A stretch of DNA of 35,953 nt from Oscillospiraceae bacterium. Its GTDB lineage: Bacteria; Bacillota; Clostridia; Oscillospirales; Acutalibacteraceae. The DNA is taken from positions 1 to 35,953 of the forward strand of contig CADAMO010000010.1 of the NCBI GenBank assembly GCA_902788995.1, written 5' to 3'. Positions within the stretch are counted from its first letter, which is position 1. The number at the start of each line of letters is the position of its first letter. Of this stretch, positions 24,003-33,310 are shown in pieces. The notes under the pieces were generated by a model that did not search any database, was not told the DNA's origin, and saw nothing but the letters and a program-made list of their open reading frames with translations. Both the position numbers and the translations under genes were made by a program.

Positions 24003-24602
24003 TTACTCGTCGCAAAGGCTGCACCGGAGCGTGCAACGGGTCGCGCCGCCGATATAGCAGGTGAAGAGCGTCAGGTCCCACTCGCCGTCCGAGGTGATCA
24101 TCCGGTCGCTTTCCTCCGGGGTGAGGGTCTCGCGATTGTTGATCACGTAGTGGAAGGTTTCGCCGTTGACGGCGGTGAAATAGACGTCGCTGCCGATATC
24201 AACATACCGCAGCCCGTTGAAGTGCGCCGCGTAGTTGTGGGCGCAGATCACCAGATCGTTGGTGTAGTAGGACCCCGCATAGCGGCAGGGGGAAATTTTG
24301 AGCAGGTCGTAGCTCCAGTTTTCCAGCACGGGCAGGGAGAGGGACAGGGCCGGGATCTCGATGATGCCGATATAGCGCAGGCCGTCCTGCTCACGCACCG
24401 GCATTTCCGGGATCGCTTCGCCCTCGGGGCGGACGAAGGGGGTGGTCTCCTGTTGGCTGATGGCCTCCGCAATAGGGCCGAGGATAGCCTCCACCGCTTT
24501 TTCCGCCCGGCGGGAATCCGCCACGTTATAGATCGTGATGCCCAGCGCCCCCGTCAGCAGGAGCACGCCGGCCAGGATCAGCGAAAGTCCGGTCTTTTTC
24601 AT
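24003..24602 (-). CDS. Sortase, second enzyme of the pilus operon
   Basis: 199 aa with an N-terminal membrane helix (about 5-25). The sortase core shows IGIIEIPALSLSLPV, catalytic His122 in ICAHNYAAHF, Cys182 in LTLFTCYIGG and Arg at 189 or 193 (ATRCTLR). It lacks the C-terminal helix of class C sortases, so it more probably attaches finished pili or the base pilin to peptidoglycan. The start ATG overlaps the stop of the minor pilin gene (ATGA). Several extra cysteines near the active site (Cys190, 194, 197) are unusual. Confidence 0.9.
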   Translation of the reverse strand: MKKTGLSLILAGVLLLTGALGITIYNVADSRRAEKAVEAILGPIAEAISQQETTPFVRPEGEAIPEMPVREQDGLRYIGIIEIPALSLSLPVLENWSYDLLKISPCRYAGSYYTNDLVICAHNYAAHFNGLRYVDIGSDVYFTAVNGETFHYVINNRETLTPEESDRMITSDGEWDLTLFTCYIGGATRCTLRCSLCDE

Positions 24603-25738
24603 AGCAGCTCCTCCTCAGGCGATTCTTTCCTGCGGCGGAGAAGAACACCGACGGCGACCAGCAGGCAACCGGCGGGCAGCATCACCAGCACGGGCCACCA
24701 AAGCTGCCCGGTGCGCGGGATGTCGGGCGTGCTGCCGCCCTCATAATAATTGCGGAATATCATTTGATCCACCGTATTGCCGGAGCCGTCCGTGATCGTC
24801 GTGCTGACGATGAGGGATCCCCCGTCGCCGGAGCCCGCCACGCTGACGGTCAGCTTATAAACGGTAAAATCGTAGGAATAATGGGCGGCGGAGCCCTGTA
24901 CCTCGCGGACTTCATATTCATACCGCTTTCCGGCGTCCGACTGCAGCAGCGTCAGCGAGCCGAAACAGATCTCGCCGGGCCCGGTGCGGCTCACCGTCAT
25001 GGAGCGGGCCGCCTGATCGTAAACGGCGGAGGCGTTCCGCGGCAGGGGGGCGTTCTGATCCAGCGCCTTGAGCACGAAGGAGAACACCGTATCCTGCGGG
25101 GCGCTGCCGGAGATCACCTCGACGGTCTTTTCCGCCGTGACCTCCACCACGCCGGGCGGGCGCATGACCACCGGCTTGGGGCTGGCTTCAATATCATAGA
25201 CGAGGCGGCCATCCTCCACCACGGGGAGGAACGCCAAAAACGGCAGCATGGTTTCATACCCTTCGGCCTCTGCGCTCTGGCGGACCAGATAGACGCCGGG
25301 GGCGATATCGGTAAACGTGACGGAGCCATCCGCATTGTCAGCTGACGCCAGACACTCCGTCCGGTTGGTTTCAACGTAAGCGGCGAGACTTTCGGCGCAG
25401 GACTGATCGGAAATCAGATCGTCCGCGGTTCCGTCCCAGCCGGAAAAGGCTTCGGTAAGCGCATAAAATTGTTTGCCCTCTTCCCCTTCGGCGACGCGCG
25501 CCACATGGAAAAGCTGCAGGGTGCCGCCGGGCACCGGATTATCCTCCGCGTCTTTGACAAGCACGCGAACGGAGCCTTTTTGCTGCAGGTCGACGCCGCT
25601 GACGGGGATCGTACTCTCCCCATTCTCGGCGGAGGCGGACAGAAGAAGGGACACGCAGAACAGGAGCACAAGCAGCATGACGCCGCAGCGCTTAAGAATG
25701 GACGCGTTTTCCGTTGTCTGGAAAAACCTGTGTTCCAC
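24599..25738 (-). CDS. Minor pilin with IPRTG sorting signal
   Basis: 379 aa. Signal peptide (about 17-37, MLLVLLFCVSLLLSASA), then a SpaA/Cna_B-type domain (SVRVLVKDAEDNPVPGG ... SVTFTDIAPGVYLVRQ) and a second beta domain (VVEVTAEKTVEV ... YEYEVREVQG). The cell-wall signal is IPRTG at 340-344, a variant of LPxTG, followed by a hydrophobic helix and RRRK. The first 16 residues before the signal peptide are unusually long. GTG start at 25738 with AGGAGG. Between two sortase genes, it is likely the pilus base protein that is anchored to the wall. Confidence 0.88.
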   Translation of the reverse strand: MEHRFFQTTENASILKRCGVMLLVLLFCVSLLLSASAENGESTIPVSGVDLQQKGSVRVLVKDAEDNPVPGGTLQLFHVARVAEGEEGKQFYALTEAFSGWDGTADDLISDQSCAESLAAYVETNRTECLASADNADGSVTFTDIAPGVYLVRQSAEAEGYETMLPFLAFLPVVEDGRLVYDIEASPKPVVMRPPGVVEVTAEKTVEVISGSAPQDTVFSFVLKALDQNAPLPRNASAVYDQAARSMTVSRTGPGEICFGSLTLLQSDAGKRYEYEVREVQGSAAHYSYDFTVYKLTVSVAGSGDGGSLIVSTTITDGSGNTVDQMIFRNYYEGGSTPDIPRTGQLWWPVLVMLPAGCLLVAVGVLLRRRKESPEEELL

Positions 25739-25740
25739 GC

Positions 25741-26589
25741 TTATACCTCCTGTTTCAGTCTCTCTTTGATCGTAATTCTGTTCTTTTTCGGCTTGATCAT
25801 CGCCACGGCGAAGATCAGCACGGTCAGCGGGATGCCGATGCTCAGCGATACCGCTTTTTCATCAATCTGCAGCGCCTCGGCAGTGATGACGATGGCGCCG
25901 GGCAGATTTTCCACCCGGTGGCCGCGCACCATCAGCCGGTGCGTGTTGATGCCGTAGGGCGTGCAGGTAAACAGCGTGCAGTAATCCCGATCGGGATCGA
26001 TCTGCAGCGTGCTCAGGTCGGACGGCAGCACCACCCGGACCTGGTCCACTTCATACGTCAGGATCTCATCCAGCGTATAAAGCATAAACGTGTCGCCTTC
26101 CACCAGTTTATCAAGGTCTGTAAACAGCTTGGCGCTGGGCAGTCCCCTGTGGCCGGACAGCACGCAGTGCGTGCCCTTGCCGCCCACGGGAAGGCTGGAG
26201 CCCTCCAGATGGCCGATAGCGCCCTGAAGAACGTCGTTGCCGGTGCCGTGATAAACGGGCAGGCTCACCTTGATCTTCGGGATCTCGATATAGGCCATGA
26301 CGTTGGTATCGTCGGTGATCAGCAGGGACTCATAGGTCTCTCTTTCAGCGGGGGAAAAGGACCATCTTCCGACGTTGCCGACCAGCGACCGGTTGAAGTC
26401 GTCGGCGGCGGAACGGAACGTTTCCACTTCCTCTTCGCTGAACTTCGCCATATTTTCCGCATGACGGATAATCGCTCTTGATTGGTGATAGGCGTTCCAT
26501 TTGTCGGAAATGGTGGGATACAGCAATAAGGACAACCCTATCAGGAGAACGAAAACCATTATAACGGGAGTGAGATTCTTCCTCTTCAT
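25741..26589 (-). CDS. Class C pilin sortase
   Basis: 282 aa with membrane helices at both ends (about 8-24 and 250-268), the class C arrangement. Catalytic residues: His147 (LSGHRGL), Cys209 in YCTLFTCTPYG and Arg218 in INTHRLMVRGHR. It joins pilin subunits by cutting LPxTG and bonding the Thr to a Lys on the next pilin. The usual lid motif (DPF/W) before the core is not evident; FSPAERETYESLL stands in its place. It precedes the minor pilin gene by 2 bases. Confidence 0.94.
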   Translation of the reverse strand: MKRKNLTPVIMVFVLLIGLSLLLYPTISDKWNAYHQSRAIIRHAENMAKFSEEEVETFRSAADDFNRSLVGNVGRWSFSPAERETYESLLITDDTNVMAYIEIPKIKVSLPVYHGTGNDVLQGAIGHLEGSSLPVGGKGTHCVLSGHRGLPSAKLFTDLDKLVEGDTFMLYTLDEILTYEVDQVRVVLPSDLSTLQIDPDRDYCTLFTCTPYGINTHRLMVRGHRVENLPGAIVITAEALQIDEKAVSLSIGIPLTVLIFAVAMIKPKKNRITIKERLKQEV

Positions 26590-26607
26590 ATAAAGGCTTC
26601 CTCATTG

Positions 26608-26639
26608 CCGGGACGCGGCGTATTTCATCCGCGCCCCGG
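26608..26639 (-). promoter_or_regulatory. Stem-loop between backbone pilin and sortase genes
   Basis: CCGGGGCGCGG (26639-26629) pairs with CCGCGTCCCGG (26618-26608; one G-U), loop of 10. There is no U-run after it, so transcription may read through in part. Such a hairpin after a major pilin gene would protect its mRNA and lower the downstream sortase. Between it and the pilin stop is a direct repeat of GATCTGATT. Confidence 0.6.
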
Positions 26640-26679
26640 GAACTGTGATTGTTTGTAAATCAGATCGAATCAGATCAGC

Positions 26680-28152
26680 TTACGCAGCGGTAGCGTTGGC
26701 ATGGGTGCGTCTTCTCACGATGAGGACCACGGCAGCGCCCACGACGAGCACGGAACCGACGATGTAGAAGATGGTGGTGCCGATGCCGCCGGTGCTGGGA
26801 AGCACGGTGCCGGACTCGTTCTCTACTTCGGCAGTCTGAGCAAGATTCTCAGCTTTGTAGTCGTTCGCTTTGATGACAACCTCAGTATCGTCAGCCTTGT
26901 TGTAGCCGGCGGGAACCGTCTTTTCTTCCAGGGCATAGGTGCCGCTGGCAAGGCCCTTGAACGCAGCGCCGTCGGCCAGAGCGCCGGTGTCGTCGGTCAG
27001 ATATTCAGTCGCGTCGTTGATAGAGTCAACCCAGGTCACAGCGCCGTTGTCCAGCTTATAGTATTTGCCTTCGCTGTTCTTCAGAACGAAGCCTGCGCCG
27101 GCCAGGGGCTTCTGCGCGTCCGTACCGGAGGTAGCGTTCTTGGTGAACTTATACACGCTGATGGTGGCGTCATACACTTCGACCTTCTGCTCGGGAGTCC
27201 AGTTGTCACCGTTTCTGTCGCCGTAGCTCAGCTTCGCGGTGTTGTTCTCTTCGTCGGTCACAAGGGCGTTCTGGTTGACCGTGGCGGAGTAGGTGATGGT
27301 GATCACGGTGTCGTCAGCCAGGCTGTTGGTGTACTCATCATAGAAGGTCAGGGTGAAGGTGTCGCCCGCGTCGGTAGAAGTATTGGAGAAGGTATTCGGA
27401 CCGGGAGCGACCGTCGCGCCGTTCACGGTGACGACCGCGTCGTTGTTGTAGGTCAGACCGGAGGTCATGGTATCGTGGAACTTATAGTTGAGAGCGCCGG
27501 CCTTCTTGGTGATGGTGGCTTCGAAGTCCACGACCGTGCCGACCTGCGCCATGGCGTTTTTGCCTTCCGCGTCAACGTCGACCGTGCCGCCGTTGGACTT
27601 GATGATCTTCTTGTCTACGGGAGGAACGTCGTTCTTGTCTTCCACTTCGGCAGTGGGGTTGGTGCTGTCGATGGTGACAAGAGAACCGGTGGTGGTGGTG
27701 ATGTAGTAGTAACCGTAGGGAAGACCGTCAACGGTGAAGGAGGTGTCGCCCGCCTCGGTGGTCACGGTGGCGACAGGCGTGTCGTGCTGAACGTAAGCAG
27801 CGATCTGCGCGATATCGGTCGCACTCAGCTCAGTGACGTCAGAGCCGCCGGCATAGGAAACGCCGTTGGCGTCAACGACAAAGCCGCTGGGAGGAGTGGT
27901 CTTGCCATCAGGCAGAGAGTAAGTGATAGCGCCGTTTTCGGGGTCAACGTTGGCATCGAACACCTTATAGATTTTGTAGGTGTTGTCGGCGGGATTACCC
28001 TGGTTAGCGGGAAGGGTCACGGTGATGGAGCCGTCGCCGGTGACGCCGGCTGCTTTCTGCACGTCAACAGCTGCGAAAGCAACAATGCTGAGGGAGAGCG
28101 CCATAGCGAGCGCCAGGACGACCGCAAGAATTTTGGCTGTTTTTTTTTTTTT
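26680..28152 (-). CDS. Major (backbone) pilin, LPSTG-anchored, isopeptide-forming
   Basis: About 490 aa with the inferred signal peptide. Reading upstream of the first ATG (28104) in frame gives KKTAKILAVVLALAMALSL, a clear signal peptide running into a stretch of 13 A (28140-28152) with AAAGGA just before it, but no in-frame ATG, GTG or TTG. ATG 28104 would leave only about ten hydrophobic residues. The mature part has SpaH/FimA-like domains: a YKIYKVFDANVDP start, VDFEATITKKAG, and a C-terminal Cna_B domain with the E-box YALEEKTVPAGY. Sorting signal LPSTGG, membrane helix, VRRRTH. The start was perhaps ATG within the A-run that is now lost or misread. Confidence 0.9.
   Translation of the reverse strand, partial: KKKKTAKILAVVLALAMALSLSIVAFAAVDVQKAAGVTGDGSITVTLPANQGNPADNTYKIYKVFDANVDPENGAITYSLPDGKTTPPSGFVVDANGVSYAGGSDVTELSATDIAQIAAYVQHDTPVATVTTEAGDTSFTVDGLPYGYYYITTTTGSLVTIDSTNPTAEVEDKNDVPPVDKKIIKSNGGTVDVDAEGKNAMAQVGTVVDFEATITKKAGALNYKFHDTMTSGLTYNNDAVVTVNGATVAPGPNTFSNTSTDAGDTFTLTFYDEYTNSLADDTVITITYSATVNQNALVTDEENNTAKLSYGDRNGDNWTPEQKVEVYDATISVYKFTKNATSGTDAQKPLAGAGFVLKNSEGKYYKLDNGAVTWVDSINDATEYLTDDTGALADGAAFKGLASGTYALEEKTVPAGYNKADDTEVVIKANDYKAENLAQTAEVENESGTVLPSTGGIGTTIFYIVGSVLVVGAAVVLIVRRRTHANATAA
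28140..28152 (-). repeat. Run of 13 A at the backbone-pilin start
   Basis: Thirteen A in the transcribed sense (13 T on the + strand), just after the AAAGGA site and inside the first codons of the pilin. Runs this long slip during replication and transcription. One more A would join the pilin frame to the ATG at 28256. Confidence 0.9.
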
Positions 28153-28166
28153 GTTTCCTTTCTTTG

Positions 28167-28201
28167 CCCCGCAGGGCAGGTTGTTATTTCCCCCTGCGGG
28201 G
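28167..28201 (-). promoter_or_regulatory. Perfect stem-loop just before the backbone-pilin ribosome binding site
   Basis: CCCCGCAGGG (28201-28192 in RNA order) pairs perfectly with CCCTGCGGGG (28176-28167), loop of 15, ending 6 bases before the AAAGGA site. There is no U-run on the transcribed side. It fits an mRNA-stabilising or processing hairpin between the adhesin gene and the much more abundant backbone. Confidence 0.7.
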
Positions 28202-28298
28202 ATGATTTTTTGCCGCGCTGACCCTTGCGGCGGGGGAATTTACTGTGTTGGTTCATCTTCGGTTTCCGGTCACGAAGACGGATCAGGAGATTGGCTCC

Positions 28299-31200
28299 TT
28301 AAAGGAAATCGGGTCTTCTTCTCCCTCCTTTCCTTCGCCGGAAACTGAAAATGTATATCCCTGCGGCTGCCGTGATGAGCAGACCGCCCGATATATAAAA
28401 CAGAAGTGTTCCGATGCCGCCGGTATGTGGCAGCGGCTTATCGTTCAGCTTGGTATTGGGGATCTTGATGGTAATCAGGCCGTTGTTTTCAGTCACGAAC
28501 TCATCGCCGGTGGCCGAAGCGTTATCCGGGTTGGTGATTGAAACGGAACCGTCATCCAGCACCGTTATCACGACGTCGCCCGACAACGGCCGGTAACCAT
28601 TCGGCGGACCGGTCTCCACCAGGTAATAGGTGCCGGGCCATACGTTGCCGATATAGGCCTTGCCGAGGGGAACGGTCTGCGCTTCATCCGCAAAGCCGCC
28701 GGTGATGATATCGCCGATCTCATAGCCCTGATAATCCGTAGCAAGGGTCGTATGCTCCGGGTCGGTATACAGGGCGAAGGCAGCGCCATTCAGCGGGGTG
28801 ACGTTATCCGCCGCGTCCACCTTGATCAGCTCCAGCTCCGTGGGATCGCGGTCGATCATGTTCGTATAGAGGATATCGTGCTCCTCATCGCTGTGCATGG
28901 TACCGGACACGTCCCGATCACCGCCGGGGGTGGGAGGGTTCTGCACAGTGCCGCCCTCGACGTTGGTGGCGGTGCCTGTGACGGAGTAGAAGCTGTATCC
29001 GGAATCCGCGCCGGGCGCGTTCTCCTGGAACCAGTACTGGTCGCCGTCGGGCACGTTCAGGATCTCGAAGGTATCTCCGGCCTTCAGCCGCATGGCAAAG
29101 CCGCTGCCGCTGTTGTAGGTATCCTCGATGGTGCCGGTGCTGATAACGTTGCCGTCCTTATCCCGCTTGATGTATTCCAGCTCGCGGCCGGAATACCGCG
29201 GGTAATAATAACCGCCGCTACGGTAACGGATATAGCCTGTGACGGTGAATTCCTCATCCGGGAACAGCTCTGTCTGCCCGTCGGATTTGGTGACGGTCTT
29301 TTTGATGATGATGCTGCCGGGGTTGATCTTTGCGTTGGTGAAATTCAGCTTTTCCAGGGTATTGCCGTAAATTACACCGGTAATCTCGTTATCTTCCGTC
29401 ACAACGGGATACCGCTCCGGATTGGGGGAATCAACAAACTCATATTTCCCCGTACCTGTCACGTCCAGTTTTTCCTGGGCAAAGCCGTCTAAAGACTGCA
29501 GCCGGTAGTTTATCGGCATACCGGACTCTTCTTCCCAAAAGCAGTAGGTGGAGCCGATGGGAATGATGGGGAAGCGCAGCTCCTCGCCGGCTTTGATCGT
29601 AAAGGTCATATCCGACGTATCCGGAACGTGGCCTTTATAGACGATGCGCTGACCGGAGGCGTTGTAGAAGTGATACGGGATAGGATCATTCTGATGTTCA
29701 TAGAACAGCGGCGTATCTTCCGTTGCCTTTTTGCTGCGATCGGTCCGGTCGTCGAGGGACATATCAAACGTATAGGGATTGCCATCCGGGTCAAGGATCC
29801 AACCCTTGATGGTAAACTCCTCGTCAGGGCTGATCTGATTGCCGCTGGCGTCAACCACGAATTTTTTCAGGTTGATACCGCCTTTGACCACGTTGATGGC
29901 CGTCAGGTCGGTGTTGTCGTCCATCGTGCCGTTATAATTCTTGACGATATAGACGTCGCGCCGTTTTTTCAGCGCTTCATCGTAATCAAGACCCGCGTCG
30001 GTGTTGCCATAGCCCTCCATCAACGGATTGAGCTCTTCGGCGTTCAGCTCGTAGTGGTAATCGACGTCCGGTTCCTTGACGATGTATTCATAGCCCGCCT
30101 CACGGGTCGTCTTGAATTTATCCACCAGGCCGGGGGACACGTAAAATTCATCCGTCTTCCATCCGTTCGCTTCGCTCAGGGTGATCCGGTTGGTGTAGCC
30201 GCCGTTGCCGTCGGGGAAGATGCTGACTGCCTCCAAAACTGCGTTCGGGTCGTCAAGGGCGCGTCGCCACAGCTCCAGCACTACGCTCGTCGGGCGGTCC
30301 TCACCGATACCGTCGTCGTCCTCATCGCCGAAGGCGTCGTCAAACTGCTTCTGAATTCGCATGGGCATGGTCAGCATGACCAGCGGCCTCTGTTCAAACT
30401 CGCACGCTTCATAGATCGGTTCGCCGTATGGCGTAACGACGCCGTTCATATCCCGGCTGAGGGTATAGGTCATACCCGCTTCGGTATTGGTTTTCAGCGT
30501 GTAGATCGTGTACCCGCCGTCGCTCACCACTTCAAACTGCGAGGCCTGCTCGGGGGTGAGATCATCCAGCGTGATCATGTGGTTGTTGAGCTGGGTCACA
30601 AGGTCGATGGCCTCTTCACTGGGCCAGACCTTGAAGTGGACCTGATAGGTACAGTTGTCCTTCAACTGGAAATTGGGCCCCATGTCCCACTCGACCGCGC
30701 CGAGTTCCTCGTTATACCCTGCAAGCTGACACCTCTCCGACGTGGGATCCCAGTTTTCGGTCACCACGTCGCCCTCCGGCTTATGCTCGATCTTGGTGTA
30801 GGTCATCTCCGTGAAATCCACACCGACGAGATTGGCCTTGGCGGTCAGGTTGGTCAGGGTGGTGATTCCGTCCACGAGGTCCACATTGTTCCAGCCGTAA
30901 TGGCCGACGATGGATTCCTTGATATCCCGGAACGCCGCGTTAAGGGACGCTTCGTCGTCCGCTTCAAAGCAGCCGCTGGCGCCCGCTTCGTCCGACAGAC
31001 GCTGCATCTTGGTCACGGAGCCTTGGGCGCCGATGGCGATGCAGTAGAGCTTTTTATCCTGCCCGACGATGGACTGCGCCTCTTCCAGCGCGGCGGCGTA
31101 GTTGAAGCCGCTGGTGTCGTTGTTGCCCTGTCCGAACACGCTGTCGCTCTTATAATACTGATAGTAGCCGTTGGCGTTTCTGCCGGAGGAAAACAGATCC

Positions 31201-33281
31201 GACTTGATCGTGGCGTCGCTGTTGTTCGTAGTGGGAGAACGGCTCACACGGAAGGTGGGGTCGCCGTCCGTCACGAAGATAACGAAGGTTTCTCTCTCCG
31301 GGTCCACCGGCAGCCGGTTGGCAATCTGCAGCGCCTGCTCCCAGTTGGTACCGCCGTCCGCCGTGACGCCGCTGAGCAGATTCTTGAACTTGGTGGCGCT
31401 GGTGGTGAAGTTGTAATCCGGATAGTTCTGCCACAGCTTGCCGTCCACCCGGATCGCGTCGTCGGTGGCGAGGGTTTCCGCCTGAGCGGTGGTGGAGAAG
31501 GTGACCAGCGACATGCGGATCTGCGGGCGGCCGTCCTTGTTCTTGTACGCGTCGGAAAGCAGCTCTTCCGCCAGCTGGCCCACCGCATTGAGGGCTGTGG
31601 TGATGCGCTGGTCGGCGGCGGCGACGCCGCTTGTCTGGCTGCCGTCCATATTATATTGCATACTGCCGGACCGGTCGAAGACCACGATCACGTCCGCCAG
31701 TTTTTCATGCAGCACGGGGGTCTGATGCCCGTCTACGCTCAGGGTGATGGTACGCGTGCCGTCGTTGTTGTTGTCCGATCGCTTTTCCATCTCGGGCTTG
31801 TCGGGGTTTTCGGCCGTTTCATAGGCCTTGGCCGTACCGCCATGGGTGACGTCGTCAAGCTTCTCATAGCAGACGTAGATATCGGAATACCGGTTGGTAC
31901 CGCCGCCGTAGGACATGGCAGTGTCGTAATTGCTGCCGTTCCAATAGCGCCAACGGCTGTCGGTATAACGGATGATCGGAAGCGTCTCGATGTAATCGCT
32001 GCCGCTGATGGTGGGATGATTGTTGTTATTCGTCGGGGAGCTGGACGCGTTCGAATTATAATAATAAGTCTCACTGTACTGATAGCCTTCCACGTCGTAA
32101 ATCAGGTAGGCAAATTCGGTTGACTGATCCAGCGTCGGCGTCTGCTTGAGAAGGCTGCTGTCAAACTCATAGAACCGGTTGCTCGCGTCCTTGTAACCGT
32201 AGTGGATACGGACGGTCCGGTACTGGCTGTTGCTGGGCTGCCAGGTAAAGGCGTAGTAAGAGAAGCTGCTCGCCTCAAAGTTGGCGGTGAGCGTATCGCC
32301 GCTGATCAGCAGGGCGGCGTCGATTGACTCCACAAAGGGCTTATCGCCGGTATTGTTGAGGTGCTGCACCAGCAGGCTGCCCCCGGCGCTGTCAAAATCC
32401 GCCGGCAGGTTTTTCCGCTTGACGGAGACCTGCACCGGCGACAGGGGCTCCACAGGGCTGCCGTCCGCCGCCGCGATCGAGATATCCACGATATCCATAA
32501 AGAGGTCGCCGGTTCCTTCCGCGGCATTCTCCTCCCCCTCACGCACGGAAAGGAAGGCCCTGCGGGAGCTTTCGTAGGCGCTGCTGCCCTCGTCGCATTC
32601 CGTGACGGTCAGCTTCGCGCCGTCGGGGATCTGCGCGGTGTAGTCGTAGGTGACGGTCACCTCATAGAGATTGCCGTCGGCGGAGAGATACTCGGTCGTC
32701 AGCTCGCTTTTTTCAACGATGACGTAAGTGGCGTCTTCCGAGGCGTCGAACGCCACCTGTTTATAGGTAAATTCCGGGGATTCCACGACGGTGGCCGCTT
32801 CGCCCGTCACTTTTACCAGCACACGGTCGGCCTGCTCTTCCATGGAATCGGAAATCATTTTCACGCTGTAGGTATCCTGCGGGGCCACAGGCTCGCCGCC
32901 GGCGTCCGCAAAGGAGATATCGACCGCTTCATACCGGTCGACCTTGCCCTCCACCACCGCTTCCAGCAGGGGCTTCAGGGATTTGTCGTCCTCCACCCGG
33001 AGGTTCATGGACGTATTCTGAGGGAAGACTCCCTCGCCCGCCTCAACGGAGACGGTGATGCCGTCGACGCTCTCTTTCATAGAGGCGGCGGGCATATCGG
33101 CCGCCGCGGCGCCTTCGGTCGCACCGACATCGATACCGGGTTCGATCTCCGCGGTATCGGTGTCGATGGTGATCGCGGGAAGAATAAGCGCGTAGGTGGT
33201 GACGAAAACGATAATGGCGGCCAGCGTGATGATGATCTTCTGGCGGCGGCTTCGCGTATAGCTCAGCTTAAACCGTTCCAA
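28299..33281 (-). CDS. Giant von Willebrand A pilus-tip adhesin with LPHTG anchor
   Basis: 1660 aa. N-terminal membrane segment (about 15-40, ending TTYALILPAIT) of the type seen in clostridial surface proteins. Residues about 60-330 are beta-rich. A vWA domain (about 528-790) has the MIDAS motif DRSGSM (Asp536, Ser538, Ser540), the Thr in DGGTNWEQA and Asp672 in VTDGDP, so it should bind a divalent ion and a host or matrix ligand. Several Cna_B/SpaA-like beta domains follow (about 940-1600), the last with ELIKVDAADNVTPLNGAAF. LPHTG at 1617-1621, a membrane helix and a strongly basic tail end it. TTG start at 33281 with GGGAGG upstream. It precedes the backbone gene, as tip adhesins do in pilus operons. 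Confidence 0.93.
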   Translation of the reverse strand: MERFKLSYTRSRRQKIIITLAAIIVFVTTYALILPAITIDTDTAEIEPGIDVGATEGAAAADMPAASMKESVDGITVSVEAGEGVFPQNTSMNLRVEDDKSLKPLLEAVVEGKVDRYEAVDISFADAGGEPVAPQDTYSVKMISDSMEEQADRVLVKVTGEAATVVESPEFTYKQVAFDASEDATYVIVEKSELTTEYLSADGNLYEVTVTYDYTAQIPDGAKLTVTECDEGSSAYESSRRAFLSVREGEENAAEGTGDLFMDIVDISIAAADGSPVEPLSPVQVSVKRKNLPADFDSAGGSLLVQHLNNTGDKPFVESIDAALLISGDTLTANFEASSFSYYAFTWQPSNSQYRTVRIHYGYKDASNRFYEFDSSLLKQTPTLDQSTEFAYLIYDVEGYQYSETYYYNSNASSSPTNNNNHPTISGSDYIETLPIIRYTDSRWRYWNGSNYDTAMSYGGGTNRYSDIYVCYEKLDDVTHGGTAKAYETAENPDKPEMEKRSDNNNDGTRTITLSVDGHQTPVLHEKLADVIVVFDRSGSMQYNMDGSQTSGVAAADQRITTALNAVGQLAEELLSDAYKNKDGRPQIRMSLVTFSTTAQAETLATDDAIRVDGKLWQNYPDYNFTTSATKFKNLLSGVTADGGTNWEQALQIANRLPVDPERETFVIFVTDGDPTFRVSRSPTTNNSDATIKSDLFSSGRNANGYYQYYKSDSVFGQGNNDTSGFNYAAALEEAQSIVGQDKKLYCIAIGAQGSVTKMQRLSDEAGASGCFEADDEASLNAAFRDIKESIVGHYGWNNVDLVDGITTLTNLTAKANLVGVDFTEMTYTKIEHKPEGDVVTENWDPTSERCQLAGYNEELGAVEWDMGPNFQLKDNCTYQVHFKVWPSEEAIDLVTQLNNHMITLDDLTPEQASQFEVVSDGGYTIYTLKTNTEAGMTYTLSRDMNGVVTPYGEPIYEACEFEQRPLVMLTMPMRIQKQFDDAFGDEDDDGIGEDRPTSVVLELWRRALDDPNAVLEAVSIFPDGNGGYTNRITLSEANGWKTDEFYVSPGLVDKFKTTREAGYEYIVKEPDVDYHYELNAEELNPLMEGYGNTDAGLDYDEALKKRRDVYIVKNYNGTMDDNTDLTAINVVKGGINLKKFVVDASGNQISPDEEFTIKGWILDPDGNPYTFDMSLDDRTDRSKKATEDTPLFYEHQNDPIPYHFYNASGQRIVYKGHVPDTSDMTFTIKAGEELRFPIIPIGSTYCFWEEESGMPINYRLQSLDGFAQEKLDVTGTGKYEFVDSPNPERYPVVTEDNEITGVIYGNTLEKLNFTNAKINPGSIIIKKTVTKSDGQTELFPDEEFTVTGYIRYRSGGYYYPRYSGRELEYIKRDKDGNVISTGTIEDTYNSGSGFAMRLKAGDTFEILNVPDGDQYWFQENAPGADSGYSFYSVTGTATNVEGGTVQNPPTPGGDRDVSGTMHSDEEHDILYTNMIDRDPTELELIKVDAADNVTPLNGAAFALYTDPEHTTLATDYQGYEIGDIITGGFADEAQTVPLGKAYIGNVWPGTYYLVETGPPNGYRPLSGDVVITVLDDGSVSITNPDNASATGDEFVTENNGLITIKIPNTKLNDKPLPHTGGIGTLLFYISGGLLITAAAGIYIFSFRRRKGGRRRPDFL

Positions 33282-33310
33282 AGCCTATTCCTCCCTTCCT
33301 GTGGTATTTG

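Noticed and set aside
28102-28104. ATG 28104 as start of the backbone pilin
   Set aside because: It would cut the signal peptide to about ten residues and has no RBS, although it is the first in-frame ATG.
29628-32123. 831-codon open frame opposite the tip adhesin
   Set aside because: Antisense shadow; the minus frame has vWA and Cna_B domains.
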